This document shows, in pieces, positions 11,071 to 23,300 of a stretch of 64,000 nt of DNA (positions are counted from its first letter, which is position 1; each line of letters begins with the position of its first letter). Location of the stretch: NCBI RefSeq assembly GCF_035582795.1, contig NC_134365.1, positions 76,427,635-76,491,634 of the forward strand, given 5' to 3'. Origin of the DNA: Mycteria americana (lineage: Eukaryota; Chordata; Aves; Ciconiiformes; Ciconiidae). The translations under genes and the position numbers were made by a program. The notes beneath the pieces are model-generated. The model was not told where the DNA came from. It ran no database searches and saw nothing but the letters and a program-made list of their open reading frames with translations.

Positions 11071-13025
11071 ACTGCATTTTTCAGCAACGGCAAAGCAACC
11101 TGCTCTTTCGCTTTTTCCCACCTGAAAAGCCTTTAAAAGGCTTGACTTTCAGAGAAGGAGGGCTCTGCAGCCCCTGCAAGCCAGCTCTGCTGAAGCTGTC
11201 CTGAGATAAGCACCCCAAAATGAAGGCAGCCAGAACTGCCGATCAATTTTGAAAATGAAAGCATCAGAGACCCTGAACTCCCGGATCTCATTTCTTACCT
11301 ATGCGGAGGGCTGATCGAGGGCTCGCAGCGTGCGGTGCGATGCAGAACTCCACCGAAGGGCCTGCTCCTTCATTCCCACAATCAGTATTTGTTTTCGGAG
11401 AAAGGGATGCTGCGCGGGGCCGTGGGCTGGAGCTAAAAGGTGCAATGGACAAAGGAGGCTGGACATGAGCTTCTCCCAAGCCAGAACAAGTTTCCCCACA
11501 GCATGTTTGCTGCTTCCACAGCCAAGAAGTGGGCTGTGAGGGTGTGTTGTTATTTCTTTTTAGAACACAGCTCCATCTTGAAGGCCCCTTCGTGAAGTAT
11601 CTGGACCTCCTTTATAACAGCTCTAACGCAGTTCAAGCAAGGCATAAGCCCACCCTGGGACTGGCAGGTTGAACCCCTTCATTTTACGGGATGGTGGGAG
11701 GACAGGAATCCCTTTTCCCAAACCTACTTTTACAAGTTTTGGTTGAAACGCCTGTAAAAAAGGCAGAGGGCCTCGCTGACCCCCCGCAGTGCCAGAGGAA
11801 GACCCAGTTTCAAGGCAGGACAAATTTAGCAACTGACCGAGGGCTGAGGGCTTCGTGGGGAGGCACGAGCCCTGCCGGAGGGGGGCGTGGGGTGGGAGCG
11901 CCGGCTGCCCGCCGAGCCCTGGAGCTGGCTGGGGCGAGCAGAGCAGCGGGCAGGTGTTTCCATGAGCAAAACCTCTCGAGAGCAGCTACTTGCTAAAATA
12001 GATGCCACGCGATAAACCGAAAAAGAAAGCCCCGCTGCCCAGCTGGTGCAGGCAGCCGCCTGCCTGCGTGCACGGCACGGAGGCGAGCGGCTATTTTTAT
12101 CAGAGACGGCCAAAGGCCGTAGGAGGTGGCAGGGGCAGCCGGCGGAGGTCTTCCCTTCTGTACTGTGCCGGGGCTGCGCCCCAGCAGTTCCCCTCGCACA
12201 TGGGCATCCCGGCTGGTGGTGGAGCCGGCCGGCTGGAGGGCTTCCCCTTGCCTTCCCAGGAGCAGCCGTCCTTGCCCTCCCAGCACGCCCACGCTGGCCA
12301 TGCCCAGCCAGCCCCGCCGGGCAGGGGGAGTTAAACAAACCGAACCGCCCACATTGTGCTGGATGCAGAAGCACAGCCAAAAATAGTGAATCAGCCCCTC
12401 CTGCCTTAAATCATGAGATCAGCCTCCGGGTGACCAGAGTGACTTGTTGTGTGCGTGGTGCTCGGGAGCAGCCCGTTCCTCACCCCCGGAGGCACCGCGG
12501 GGCCCGGGGCACCCTGCTTCGGGCTCCTCCGTGCAAGGGTACGAGCGCTTGTGCAAAGCAGCACCCCGGGAGCCGAGGCCTCACCAAGCAAACACACCAC
12601 CAAGATATTGTGCAAGCAGGGGGAAGGGGTGGCTTCGGGGGGCACACCGGCGTTTGCAGCAGCGCGGTGCATCACACGGGCAAACCTGTCTCCTCTGCAG
12701 CAAGCTGTGGTAGCACAAGCCCAAGCCGTACGCTCCAGGGTATGAAATCCAGCCCTGCTCCGAATTTCACTCCTTGCCTCTACAAGCACCGGAGCGTACC
12801 TGTCCTGTGCCTTGGTGCATCAGGAACCCGGGTGCAACAAGCGGCTCCAGCCCGCCTTCTGCACCAGTGACTGACTGGGCACGGCCCTGCCATCTGCAGG
12901 GAGCGAGATGGCCCCAGTCTCCCGGCCTTTCCCGCAGACGTACATGCTTGAAACTGGTGGGGTTTTTCCAGATTTAGTGGGCCACGCACATTGTGATTCT
13001 CTCTCGTAAGAAACCAGAGCAAGTT

Positions 13026-13041
13026 AAAAAAAAAAAAAAAA
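13026..13041. repeat. A16 homopolymer
   Basis: This is a run of 16 A residues followed by A-rich sequence. No retroposed body or target duplication was recognised around it. Confidence 0.9.
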
Positions 13042-16000
13042 TCTTCAAGAAAAGTGAAAAAAAATGGAAAAACTTTTGTTCTTCCTCCTCTTCTTCTCTA
13101 AGACACACTACAGCCTACATCCCCCCGCCGTGCCCAGCAGCACCACTGGCAGGGGGGGCCGGCACGTGGCCGTGCCAGCGGATGCTGACGGAGGACCACG
13201 CTCTCTGGGCCCAGAACCTGAAGCTGCCCCTCTGGGATTAGGAGATTCGCTGCTGATGGCTATTTGCTCCCACGATGACTGTTTGCTCCCACACATCGAG
13301 CAAATGAGCTGTGTGGCCTTGAGCACCACGGGAGGCAAAACTCGCATGGGAAAACCAGCCCCAAGACGCTGTAAGAGAGGAGAGAAAAGAGGTAGGGGAT
13401 GACTTTGCCCATCGTCGACCAAGCTCTCAGACCTGATGAATGTCCATGCTAGGATCCAGACCCTGAGCAGGCTGTCACAGCTGGGGACCACCAGCTGTCA
13501 TTTGGGTTGTCAAGAAGCTGGCAGTGCAATGCCATGCGTGCCAATAGTGGAACACAAGCCTGGGAAACACAAACCTGGCTCCGCTACCCACCTGCCGTAC
13601 GGCCCCGGCGAGCCATGCCATCTCTGTGCTCCTGCTTCCAGTCGTTTCCCTCCTTAAGCTACAAACCTTTTGGCCAGGCATTCTGGTTCCAAGTTTGCAA
13701 ACAAGAGCGTGAATCATGTGGGGTAAACCCGCTGGGGTCAGAGCAGCATTTCTGATTTACACCAATGTAAATTATTGCCTCTGCTTTAAAAAATATTGTT
13801 ATTATGTTGGATGGGGTCCCAGTAACTCCGCAAAGAAAGGAGTGGGAGAAGTTCTTCGTAGATGGACTTCTTAGGATTTATTTACCGCTGGCTGTCATGC
13901 GACCGCTTCACTTACGCAAGGCTTGTGCTCCACACAAAGGACGACGGAGGACACAAGTGACCTGCAGCCCGTTTGGTGCAACCGCCTGTCACCAGGGCCA
14001 TGCAGCAAACCAGGCACGGTGCAAATGGAGGCCCACCTCCTGCTCCGGGATGCCGGCAGGCTGGCACCAGCAGGGCAGGGCTGGACAAAAAGCTTCTCCT
14101 CAGCATCCTGGGGAGAGGCCACATGGGAGAGCAGGGCAGGTGGTGGCCAGAAGCACTACTCTGCCCTCCGGGTAAGCAGGGAGAGGGCTGCTGTGTGGTG
14201 CAGTCCATTAGCTGCTGCTCTTCAGCCTCCAAAGCAAGCTGGGCATCTTGGCTCTCTTTCTCTTCCCTGGGCAACCACGTGGAGCTGCTTGGAGAAGCCT
14301 CAGCAAAAAGACTTATCCAGGTTTTTGCGCATGTTAATATTTGAGGTGACTATAGCTCACGTGCCAAAAAAGAGGACATCCCTACAGTGGATGGTGTCTC
14401 CAGAGCACACGGTGCTCTACGAACGAGGAATAAGTTGGCTGCTTCTAGCTAAAAAGAGGCTCACAAGGTGGCTTTACCGCAGTGCAAGAGGACGGTAGAA
14501 GAAAAAGGGGAGGGGGGACAGCTCACCAGTCAAACATACGTTTTGTCCCGAGGTATTCATTCATCCTTCTAGCAGCAGGTCCAGCGACAGTCCTTTTGAC
14601 TGAGAAAGAAAACTTTCCAAACATAGATTAGGGGCCAAATATGAAGCTCAGACAGGAAAAAACTCATGTGGGGTGGAGGGTGAGGAGGGAAGGAGAAGAA
14701 CACCCTTGGGGAGGCAGGTTGCTGTGGGCAGGGCTGGTGTGGAAGGCACAAGCAGGCGTCCGAGGGGCAGCCGGGGCTGCGGCCGCCACCTTGGCGCATC
14801 GCAGATGTCCGTCGGGCAGGACGGCTCGGGAAGAGAGGGTGCAGCCCCGCGGGGCGACTCTCCTGCTGGGGCTGCTGGAGCTGTCAGGAAGACTTTGATT
14901 GCCTCTCCTTGCGAGAACGCATTTATTTGTGGGTAAAAATTAGTATCTAGTCTCCAGCCACCACCAATCTGCCATCTCTAGTTGTTGGTTAATTCACTGA
15001 AAGCGGTCTGAAAAAAATATATATAAAGACAAAGACTGTTCCTTGTTAGTCACCTTCCAGTGATGTACAAACGCTCTGACAGATAATTATCGGTGATATT
15101 GATTCTACCTAGGGCAGAAAATGAACAGGTGAGTGTGAAATAGAAAGTTATTTATAAAGATGTAATTGAAACAAAAATCTATCCTGCAGGCTTGAGAGTT
15201 TAAGGGGGAAAAAAATGCCTTTGCTGGTATGTCTTTGCTGTCTCTGCTGGTGTTTGGACGCTTCCTTGGGAGCGGGAAGGCCACCTCCCTGAAAACAACT
15301 GGTGCCAGGTCCTGGCACAGGTACCGGGACAGTGGCTGCAAGTGGCCTGGGCTGTCGGAGCCAGCCCCCACACCCTATTTCCAATGCAAAAGCAGATCAT
15401 CCTCTCGGAGCTGAGGTCGTTTATGACTCTTCTTCGGAAGCGCAAGGTTGATTTATTTTGATACTGATTTAATTTCCCCTCCATTTTTTGTAAACTGCTT
15501 ACTGGTGAAACCTGGGAGTACATTTCCAGCAAGCCTCTTTTTCTCCTCCTGTCCCCTAAGCAGGAGGGATGATTACTCCGCGTCCCTGCCATCGTGGCAC
15601 GGGGCACAGGCAGGGGACGGCGCAGGCAGCAGGCAGGGGGACGTGACTGCGCATGGCGGGAAAGCCACGGGAGCAACCCTTTTAAAGGGGAGGTCTGATT
15701 TGGCTACAGAGCCATGGATGCTTTATAAGCAACATCTCTTGGGCCTGCTCTAGGCTGAAATAAATAGCCAGCACGGCAACAGCTGAAAATAGGCATGAAA
15801 AGCAGCCAGAGAAAGAGACCCGCAGCCCAAGGCAGAAAGGTCTGGTGCAACGTCCGTCAGCCTGAGTTGGTGCTTGCTCAACCGTCCGCAGCAGGACGTC
15901 AATAGCAAGATGCATCTTAAAATGGAAACCAAACTCTTGCTGTTGCAAATGTGGCTGTTGGTACTTCTTGCAGTGCTGGGACATGGCGAAATGCCACCAC

Positions 16001-18831
16001 CACTGGTGAGTCTCCTCCGGGCAGTGGCACTGGCCCCGCGTGCTTCTCCCTGGCTGGAGACCTGGCCCCTCTTCGGGCTGTGCTTTCAGGCCCTACAGCT
16101 TCGGAGCTGCAAGTCTCACCGTTGCAATGCTGAAGGCCTTTTGCAGATGTAGCCCTCGCGGCTCTGCCAGAGGCCCGTGGGAGGCTGTGCTGCGGCTGCT
16201 GGCCCCGAGCGCCGGGCTCACTTTCTCTAGCGGCTCCGCACATCCCCAGCAGGGCCAAGACCTAATTCGCTGGCTACAGACTGGCAGTGGTGCTTGCTGG
16301 GGAGAGAAAGCTTTTGCCAATTTATTATTAAATCACAGCGCTATTTATGCCAACATTAGGCTGTTTGGGGCTAAATGCACAGAAGAAGTTACGTACCTGG
16401 GTTCTGCCAGACAGCTCGGGGGGGGTGCAGGGAGAGGTGGGTCTTTGGGCAGGGCTCTCTTCTCGCAGCTGACTCACATCCTCACCCTGCTCAGCCTCTG
16501 TTGCTGCCGGCTTTATGGCTCCCACCCTGCACGTACTGGAGGGAGAGAGGACCTCTGGGGCTGCGCTTTTGGATCTAGCAGATCAGGAACCACTTCAATG
16601 CTGAAGTCCTTTTGCTGCTTTATCCCTTGGTGTCCCAATCGCTCGTCCTCGCCCCCACCCAGAGCAACCACTTCTGACAAAGCTGCGACAGCGGAGAGCT
16701 ACATACAAAATGAGCAAGCGGTCCCAGTTTGGTTCCCAGGATGCCCCCAAGCTTCTGGGCTGTCAGGGGCTGAGCTCTGGAGCATCGCAGGAGGTCACCT
16801 CCCCTGCCCCGGTGACGATGGCGAGGACATCTACCTGGAGCCACGTCCCCCAGCGGTGGTGGTGTACCTGTCCTTATGGAGAAAGAGGCTGCAGTTCCTC
16901 CGGGGGCCGTCAGCCTTTCAGGAGCGGTTAAAATAACACAGGGAGGCTTACGAGCAGATGTGGTTCCCGCACCGCTTCTGCCAAGGCTCTGCTCCGCAGA
17001 CATCAGCTGCGGAGAAATGTTTAAACTGAGCTGCAGTGCCGTATGCCCGGTGTTTGTACATAAACAGCTTCTAAAAGCATGAGGGGGAGTGTGTAGCTCT
17101 TTCAGAGCCGACCGGATGGTTCTCTCGCTTGACATGTTCTCTTCTTGAAACAACATCACTTTGTTGAATTTTGTGGCTTTTTATGTGGAACAACATTAGC
17201 TCATCCAAGTCTGTGGTTTATTTGAAAATGAAATTCCGGTAAGCTTTTGTACCATCTGGCAATGTCCAAACGAATCGGGTTTAGCAAGAAACCACTGCAC
17301 ACGTGTGCACAAACACATACACACCAGAAACATTATAATCGTCATAACCAGTAATCGCAGGAAGCTCGGCATCGCTGGGGCAAGGGGAGGGGGAGAAAAT
17401 GAGTGCCCGACTCATCTCCCGGCCATATGCCTTCTGTGGGGCTTGGCTCCTTCCAGCAGAGGGCATTTTGCAAGCCGTCCCTCCTGCACCGCTTCTACCC
17501 CTTCCTTCTGCGGCAACGCCTTTGACATGAACTTCCAAGTAGATCCGGATGTAAATCAAACACAGCTGGGTGAGCTGCGAGACAGCGCGCTGTGTCAAAT
17601 TCACAGCTGCTGTCAGGTCATTGCACTGGTTTCAAAGCAGCGACTGATTTACACCAGCTGCGGACCTGGCCAGACGTGTTGAGGAGGGACTGAGGCATAC
17701 AGGGGAGGTGTGGGGCTGAGGCGATGGCTTCTTGGTTGCTCCTTGCAATAGCTGAAGTGTTTTCTTAGGTGGGACCAGCCCTGGATTCCCTCTGGTCCAG
17801 GCAGGTAGGGGGACACACAGCACATTCTTGACACCTTGTCCATGCGTAGCACTCTTTCCCTTCTCTCTCTCCCACATCTGTGCACACAGAGGCCTCCGAC
17901 TGGCAAAGCTGAAGGGAGAGGAAAATGTGGCCATTACCCAGGTACACAGGAGACCACCAAGCATCCCTCTGCCACCTTCTCCCCTGCAAGAGTTTCGCCT
18001 GATCTCTCTTAGGCCTCCCCGCTCTTCCACACTCAGCTACTCACAGACCTGCATTAAACGTGCACGGTGGCTGGGGCAAGACCTGTATTAAATGTGCATG
18101 ATGGCTAGGGAATATGAAGTGCTATTTAGGACATGTAGGACAATTTACCAAGAGCCAAACGCAAAGTCCATTGGAGCCAGTAGGCAGGTTTCCACTGCCT
18201 ACAGCCTTCCACAGCCACAGCAGGCACAGCATCCATACACACATTCACCTCTATGAACTGGGGGATGGGGGAAAATAATGACCAAATACATGCCTTGGCT
18301 TTAAATTAACCTTAAAATATAGCAGAGATCTGCTTTTGAGAAAAAGCAATGGAAATCCAATGGATGAGCTGGGCTGATGAGCCAGCGCCACCGAACCGCG
18401 TCAGAGCTGCGGAGGTCACAGGCGCTGCGCTATCCAAGGGGACTATTTCCAGCAGCGGTTTCATTTTGGTATCGTGGTCTGAAATTGCACGAACAGGACT
18501 TTCGATGGAAATCATCGCAGACGTCTCCCTTCAGGACGCACTGTTGCTTTTCAATCTGCATTGCATGCATTTAAAGCTTGCGCGTGTACACCTGAGAGTA
18601 TTTTTTCCTTGTGCTGGACATGAAGAGAAACCAGTAACCCCCAGGAAGGCGAGATGCCTGCAGCCCCAGCCTGACAGGAGCTGCTCTTGCCTGACTGGTG
18701 AGTCCCGGCTCCTTCCTCCACACCAGGTCGCCAACACCTTCTTATCCCCTGCCAGCCTATAGCTGCTAATAAAAGCAGGAATTTGGTTCACCTGAGAACA
18801 TCTCTTAGGTTCCTGATTGGAAATATAAAAT

Positions 18832-18836
18832 AAAAT
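18832..18836. repeat. Left target-site duplication of the solo LTR
   Basis: The pentamer AAAAT lies directly before the LTR and is repeated exactly at 19414-19418 directly after it. A 5-bp duplication is typical of ERVL-class insertions. The A-rich context makes some chance matching possible. Confidence 0.75.
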
Positions 18837-19093
18837 TGTGCTGGTTTTGGCTGGAACAGAGTTAATTTTCTTTATAGTAGCTAGTATGGGGCTATGTTTT
18901 GGATTTGTGCTGAAAACAGTGTTGATAACACAGGGATGTTTTAGTTGTTGCTAAGTAGTGCTTATACTAAATCAAGAACTTTTCAGGTTCCCATGCTCTG
19001 CCAGGTGCACAAGAAGCTGGGAGGGGACACGGCTGGGACAGCTGACCCCAACTGACCAAAGGGCTATTCCATACCATATGGCATCATGCTCAG

Positions 19094-19100
19094 TATATAA
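19094..19100 (+). promoter_or_regulatory. LTR TATA box
   Basis: TATATAA lies within the solo LTR, about 258 bases from its 5' end and about 188 bases upstream of the LTR poly(A) signal. This is the expected position for the U3 promoter. There is no evidence that it drives transcription of flanking DNA. Confidence 0.6.
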
Positions 19101-19281
19101 AGCTGGGGAAGAAGAAGGAAGGGGGGGACGTTCGGAGTGATGGTGTTTGTCTTCCCCAGTAACCATTACGTGTGATGGAGCCCTGCTTTCCTGGAGATGG
19201 CTGCACACCTGCCTGCCCATGGGAAGGAGTGAATGAATTCCTTGCTTTGCTTTGCCTGCGTGCATGGCTTTTGCTTTACCT

Positions 19282-19287
19282 ATTAAA
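19282..19287 (+). terminator. LTR poly(A) signal ATTAAA
   Basis: This variant hexamer lies in the R-region position of the solo LTR and is followed by TGTCTTTATC and T-rich sequence. It could terminate transcription entering from the left. Confidence 0.55.
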
Positions 19288-19413
19288 CTGTCTTTATCTC
19301 AACCCACGAGTTTTCTCACTTTTACCCTTCCAATTCTCTCCCCTGTCCCACTGGGGGGGAGCGAGTGAGCGGCTGTGTGGGGCTCAGTTGCTGGCTGGGG
19401 CTAAACCACAACA

Positions 19414-19418
19414 AAAAT
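19414..19418. repeat. Right target-site duplication of the solo LTR
   Basis: This exact AAAAT copy of 18832-18836 abuts the 3' end of the LTR. Confidence 0.75.
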
Positions 19419-20079
19419 CAATTCCAGCAGCAAGGGCTTTTAACCAAGGAAGCATTTCTAACAGGTGGCCCCGGTGAGGTGCTTCACCAGCTGGGCTGTG
19501 GATGGGAGGCTGACACGCTCTGATAATCCTGCTTTAATTCTTTTTTTACAAGGGTTGTTTTTAATATATATATAGTTTTGCCTCCAGCATATGCTGTACT
19601 AGCGTAGCAGCTCTTCAAGTACCGTGTTTTCCTGCATACGTGTGAGTGACAGCACCTAAAGCCAGCAGCCGTTACATAAATAAGACCGGCACTTCCCCTG
19701 CAAGCGCCGTGATGGCTGTGGGGAGCAGGGCTGGGCCCAGGACAGCCCGGGGGGATGATGTCCCTGCCTGGAACGGAGGGTGATGAAGGAGGGGACGATG
19801 TCAGGGCAGCCCCAGTCACCACCAACCTCCCCTCCATGTCAAGCCATCCATCATAGACCATCACCTCCTCGGGGCAGAGGCTGCTGCGTCCATGCTGTTC
19901 ATCACCGGTGGTGCTCCCCATCACTGCCATCCTGTAATACAGAGAATGGGTAAGAAGAATAACCAGTCTAAAATATGAATTTGTGGCATCTCACGGTTGT
20001 TTTGCTGATGCTGTGTATAAGGATTACGGTAGCCATTGTTTCAGAATGATGTATGTTGTATCTTAATGAGCAGCTTAAT

Positions 20080-20300
20080 TGTTTTACTTAGCAGGAGATG
20101 GCCAATAAAGTATTAAGAAGCCAAATTTGGCACTTGGCTTCCTTTAACATTAAGATGCAAAAGTCTGATTTGTACTGCCTGTAAATCTGCTGTAACTCAG
20201 CATGCAAATACTCCTGAATAATTTAGGCTTTCTTTAAGAAAGCCTGCGATATACCCAGAAAAGATTAATATTCAACAGACGTCCATCATCTAAGTAAACA
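20080..20300. promoter_or_regulatory. Putative conserved noncoding regulatory block
   Basis: Within about 130 bases there is a 12-bp palindrome GCCAAATTTGGC (20120-20131, NF1-half-site-like), a perfect POU octamer ATGCAAAT (20202-20209), and a 21-base palindrome with 10-bp arms around one central base (20225-20245). The base composition is A+T-rich beside GC-rich neighbours. This is typical of vertebrate enhancers, but conservation cannot be tested here. Confidence 0.35.
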
Positions 20301-20301
20301 C

Positions 20302-20323
20302 TTTTTTTTTTTTTTTTTTTTTT
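20302..20323. repeat. T22 homopolymer
   Basis: This is a pure run of 22 T residues directly next to the putative regulatory block. No retroposed body was recognised. Confidence 0.92.
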
Positions 20324-23300
20324 AAATGTACTGAGTTCTCATAAATTCCCTTAATGGGACAGAAACCATCCTGGCTCTTGTTCATGAGGTCTGTCTCTTT
20401 GTCTCTGTTTATTTATTCGGCAGGAAAATTTCGCCTGCATAACACTTAAAAATGTTTGACCCCTTGAAAGGACATGAAGGGATGTTCTTCAGACACTTAC
20501 CCAGCACCAAAAGAAAACAAAAAAGAGGATGGCAGGAGAAAAGCCAGGGTCACAGGTCGTGTTTGAATTCATAGGAAGAGGAGCTGGCCACGCCACGTGG
20601 TCATCCCTGGATGGTTATTGCTTTGCTCATGCACTCATTTGCTTTGGTGGACAGGAGCAGTGTGAGGACTGATGGTCACCGTGGCACTTCCAGGCCGTAC
20701 GTCGCACATACTTGTAATTTTTCTACACATCGTAACACGGCAGTCAGGTACCAGGACTCCCACGTTTCCATTTTGACAATGAAATTCACTGAAATATAAG
20801 AAAGAGAACTGAAACGTGCTGTGCTTTAGGCTCAGGTATGAGCAAGAAAAAGCTTTCCCTCTGACGCACCTACCTCTGATACACCTATAAGAAAGATGAT
20901 GTGAGATGGTGTCAGGAAAGGTGTATGATTCACCCATAACAAAGTGGGTTAAAAAAAAAAAAAAAGACTAGACTGGGATTATAAAATAAGCATCAGCTTT
21001 GAAATTGGTGTCTGTACTCATAAACCAAGAATTTATGTTTGGCACCAACCGAAGCAAAGTAAGAATGGGCCTCGGTTATGAATTTTGGCAGAAGTTCAAG
21101 TTCACCCAAAGTGCGAGGCAGTCTGTCCAGGGAGCTCGACCCCCTGGTAGGTGAGAACCACCTTTGTGTTTTGAACCCAGAGCTCAACTTTCTGTGGGTC
21201 CGGGTGCCTTTGGGTATCAGCCTTTGGCTCGCACACCTTTCGGGTTTGTGGCAGGCCTGGCAAAGGCTGAATTTCAGAGTATAAAGTCACGGTGGCAGAT
21301 ATCGCGTCACAGTGGGGGAGGATTACTCTCTAAAAACTATTCTTCTAAAACTAAATGCCCAAGACATTGATCATTACAGGGGTAACTGTGAGGGCTGGAG
21401 GGAGTGAATCGCTTATTAGAAATGATATAGGCGTATAGGGAAATGCCAGGCGAGTGGTTCTGGTATAAATTATGCTGCTCAGCACTTTTGGGAGAAGAAG
21501 GCAAGTTTCCTTAACTATGGGCTGACCCTTGGAGCGTCTTCAGCCTCAGTCGCAGGCAGTTGGGTTTCCTGGGATGGTGCTTGTGGACATGATGCCTGTT
21601 TGGAGAACCAGAAATTTCCCCCTAAAAGCAACAGTTAAACCCCCTGCCTCATCCTACCAGTCCTTGGGAACTCGAGACATTTCTTGCCTAGGGCATGACT
21701 CTATAGATACAGCAGGTCAAAAATCCTTCCTGCCAGCGGCACTGCTGGGGAGCGGGGCAGTGTCCCCTGGCGTGGGTGGGAGGGGGCAGCCTGGCCGCGG
21801 GTTGAGCTGGGTGGGAATTAGGGAGGACTTGGAATGAGGGGTGGTGTGTTATGGCCTCTCCCAAGGTCAGAGGCAGTCTGCAAAGTGCAAAATGGCTGTT
21901 AGTCTGTATTTGGAGAATGCTTGCTCTCGTTTGGACATAAAACTGGTTGTGAGAAGAGGGAATTCAGACCAAAGTGGTGCTGAGGGTTTGGGGACTTTTT
22001 CTGTCCCTTAGCCAGCAAGTGTGAACATTGATGTTTCCACAGCTGTGGGCAGGTAGCAAGGTGCAGCAAGCTGCTGCGGATGCTCGTGTTTCCATATGCT
22101 CTGTCACCACTGGAAATACTGCCTCCGTGTTGTTTCCAAATACCCAACACCAGAGAATAATTAGAGCGCCTCGTTATCACTAAAGGAAAGTGCCTACATA
22201 GAAATCATGCTGCACAGAAATGCTTCATCAGAGCCACGTCACTCTCGTTGGTCCATCCCCTCCGAGACATGGAGGCACCTCATTCCCACCGACCCTGATG
22301 CCTGCCAGGAGCCCCGGCACCTCTGGGGATGCAGGTCCCTCTCCCAGCTGTGGGACACGCGGGGCCAGAGGCACCCCAGCTCCGCTCGGGCCCATGGGGG
22401 TTGACATACCTGGACAGCCCCTGGGAAAGGTGATGTCCATGAGCACACGCTCCTCCACCTATCTTGGCTCCATTCAACCGTGGGATAAAACAACCACGGG
22501 TGTTTTCTCAAGCCATGTCTCTCAGCTTGACCTTCCCGTATGATAGAAACCTGCCTAAAGCACTTGAGTGTTTGTAGGTCCTGAGCATCGCTATTTTTCT
22601 TGGCTGTGGGTATGAGGCAACGGGTGAGAAACTCTCCACGAGCCACCATCAATGGAGGTTTAAAGACAGAAGAGTCCCTGGGAGTGCTTTGGAAGCCAGG
22701 GCTTGGTATTTCAATGAAACACTGTGCCTGACAGGAAGGATATAAACACAGCCATAAAAGAGATCCCCATGTCTATTCCCTTCATTTCAAATTGCAAAGT
22801 CGGTTAAGACTATCTATTTCAATATATAGTCAAGGAAGTATCTTCAATCAAGTGACAGCTTGTTCCCATACTGTAATTAAATTTGAAGCTCAATTACTAT
22901 TGTATAAGTCGATGGCATAGACAGGATTATTACAGGAAAATCCCCAGGGATGCCAAGACTGGTACAGAGAGGTGGAAGGCAGAGTTCAACATGGGCTTTT
23001 ACTGCTGTGCTGTAAAGCTGAATGCAGCCCGGGCCAGGTCCTGCTGCTGGCCTCTGCTGGTCCTGCTGGTCCTGGGCTGTACCCCTCAAGGCATGCGTCA
23101 AGCATCAGTCATGCAATTGCCAAAAAATCGTGTCTCCTCATTGCAAAGGGAGGTGCAAAGATGCATGCAGGCAGATGTTAGTTCTGAGAAAATCACTGCA
23201 AGCCGGCCATCAGCTTCTGGGGCTGGAGCAGGCACTGCTGGCCCCTACATCCCTGCTGTGACCGTACCCGGCCGCCCTTTGCTGTGCCGAAGCGTGGCTG

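Larger units (their letters stand above)
4435..18831. other. Intergenic region between SSPN and the solo LTR
   Basis: I find no gene here. The longest open frames (for example 12046-12870 and 16040-16936) lie in G+C-rich DNA, have low-complexity compositions rich in Pro, Ala, Arg and Gly, and resemble no protein I know. The recognisable content is a fossil MITE at 4565-4705, a hairpin at 7007-7046, two palindromic MITE relics at 8949-9017 and 9348-9410, a CpG-dense block at about 10790-11070, a G-rich run at 10012-10030, a 16-base A-run at 13026-13041, fragments resembling MITE ends near 13752-13775 and 17640-17671, and an E-box palindrome at 17296-17309. Confidence 0.7.
18837..19413 (+). mobile_element. 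Solo LTR of an avian endogenous retrovirus (ERVL-like)
   Basis: This 577-bp element begins TGTGCTGG and ends CACAACA, giving the 5'-TG...CA-3' ends of retroviral LTRs, and is flanked by exact 5-bp AAAAT duplications. Promoter-like signals are in the expected order: a TATATAA box at 19094-19100 and an ATTAAA poly(A) signal at 19282-19287, followed by T-rich sequence. I recognise the sequence as a widespread LTR family of bird genomes, though I cannot name the subfamily reliably. No gag, pol or env sequence and no second LTR is present, so this is a solo LTR left by recombination between the two LTRs of a provirus. The clean ends and preserved motifs suggest an insertion younger than the MITE relics nearby. 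Confidence 0.92.

Noticed and set aside
12046..12870. 274-codon open frame on the + strand
   Set aside because: Overlapping long frames occur here on both strands, the sign of GC-rich noncoding DNA. The product has no recognisable motif.
13923..14498. 191-codon open frame in the intergenic region
   Set aside because: There is no recognisable domain, it is surrounded by other overlapping frames, and no promoter or splicing pattern supports it.
16040..16936. Longest open frame in the window, 298 codons on the + strand
   Set aside because: It lies in GC-rich DNA where stops are rare, and its composition is biased to Arg, Ala, Gly, Pro, Ser and Cys. No domain, splice context or family resemblance is visible.
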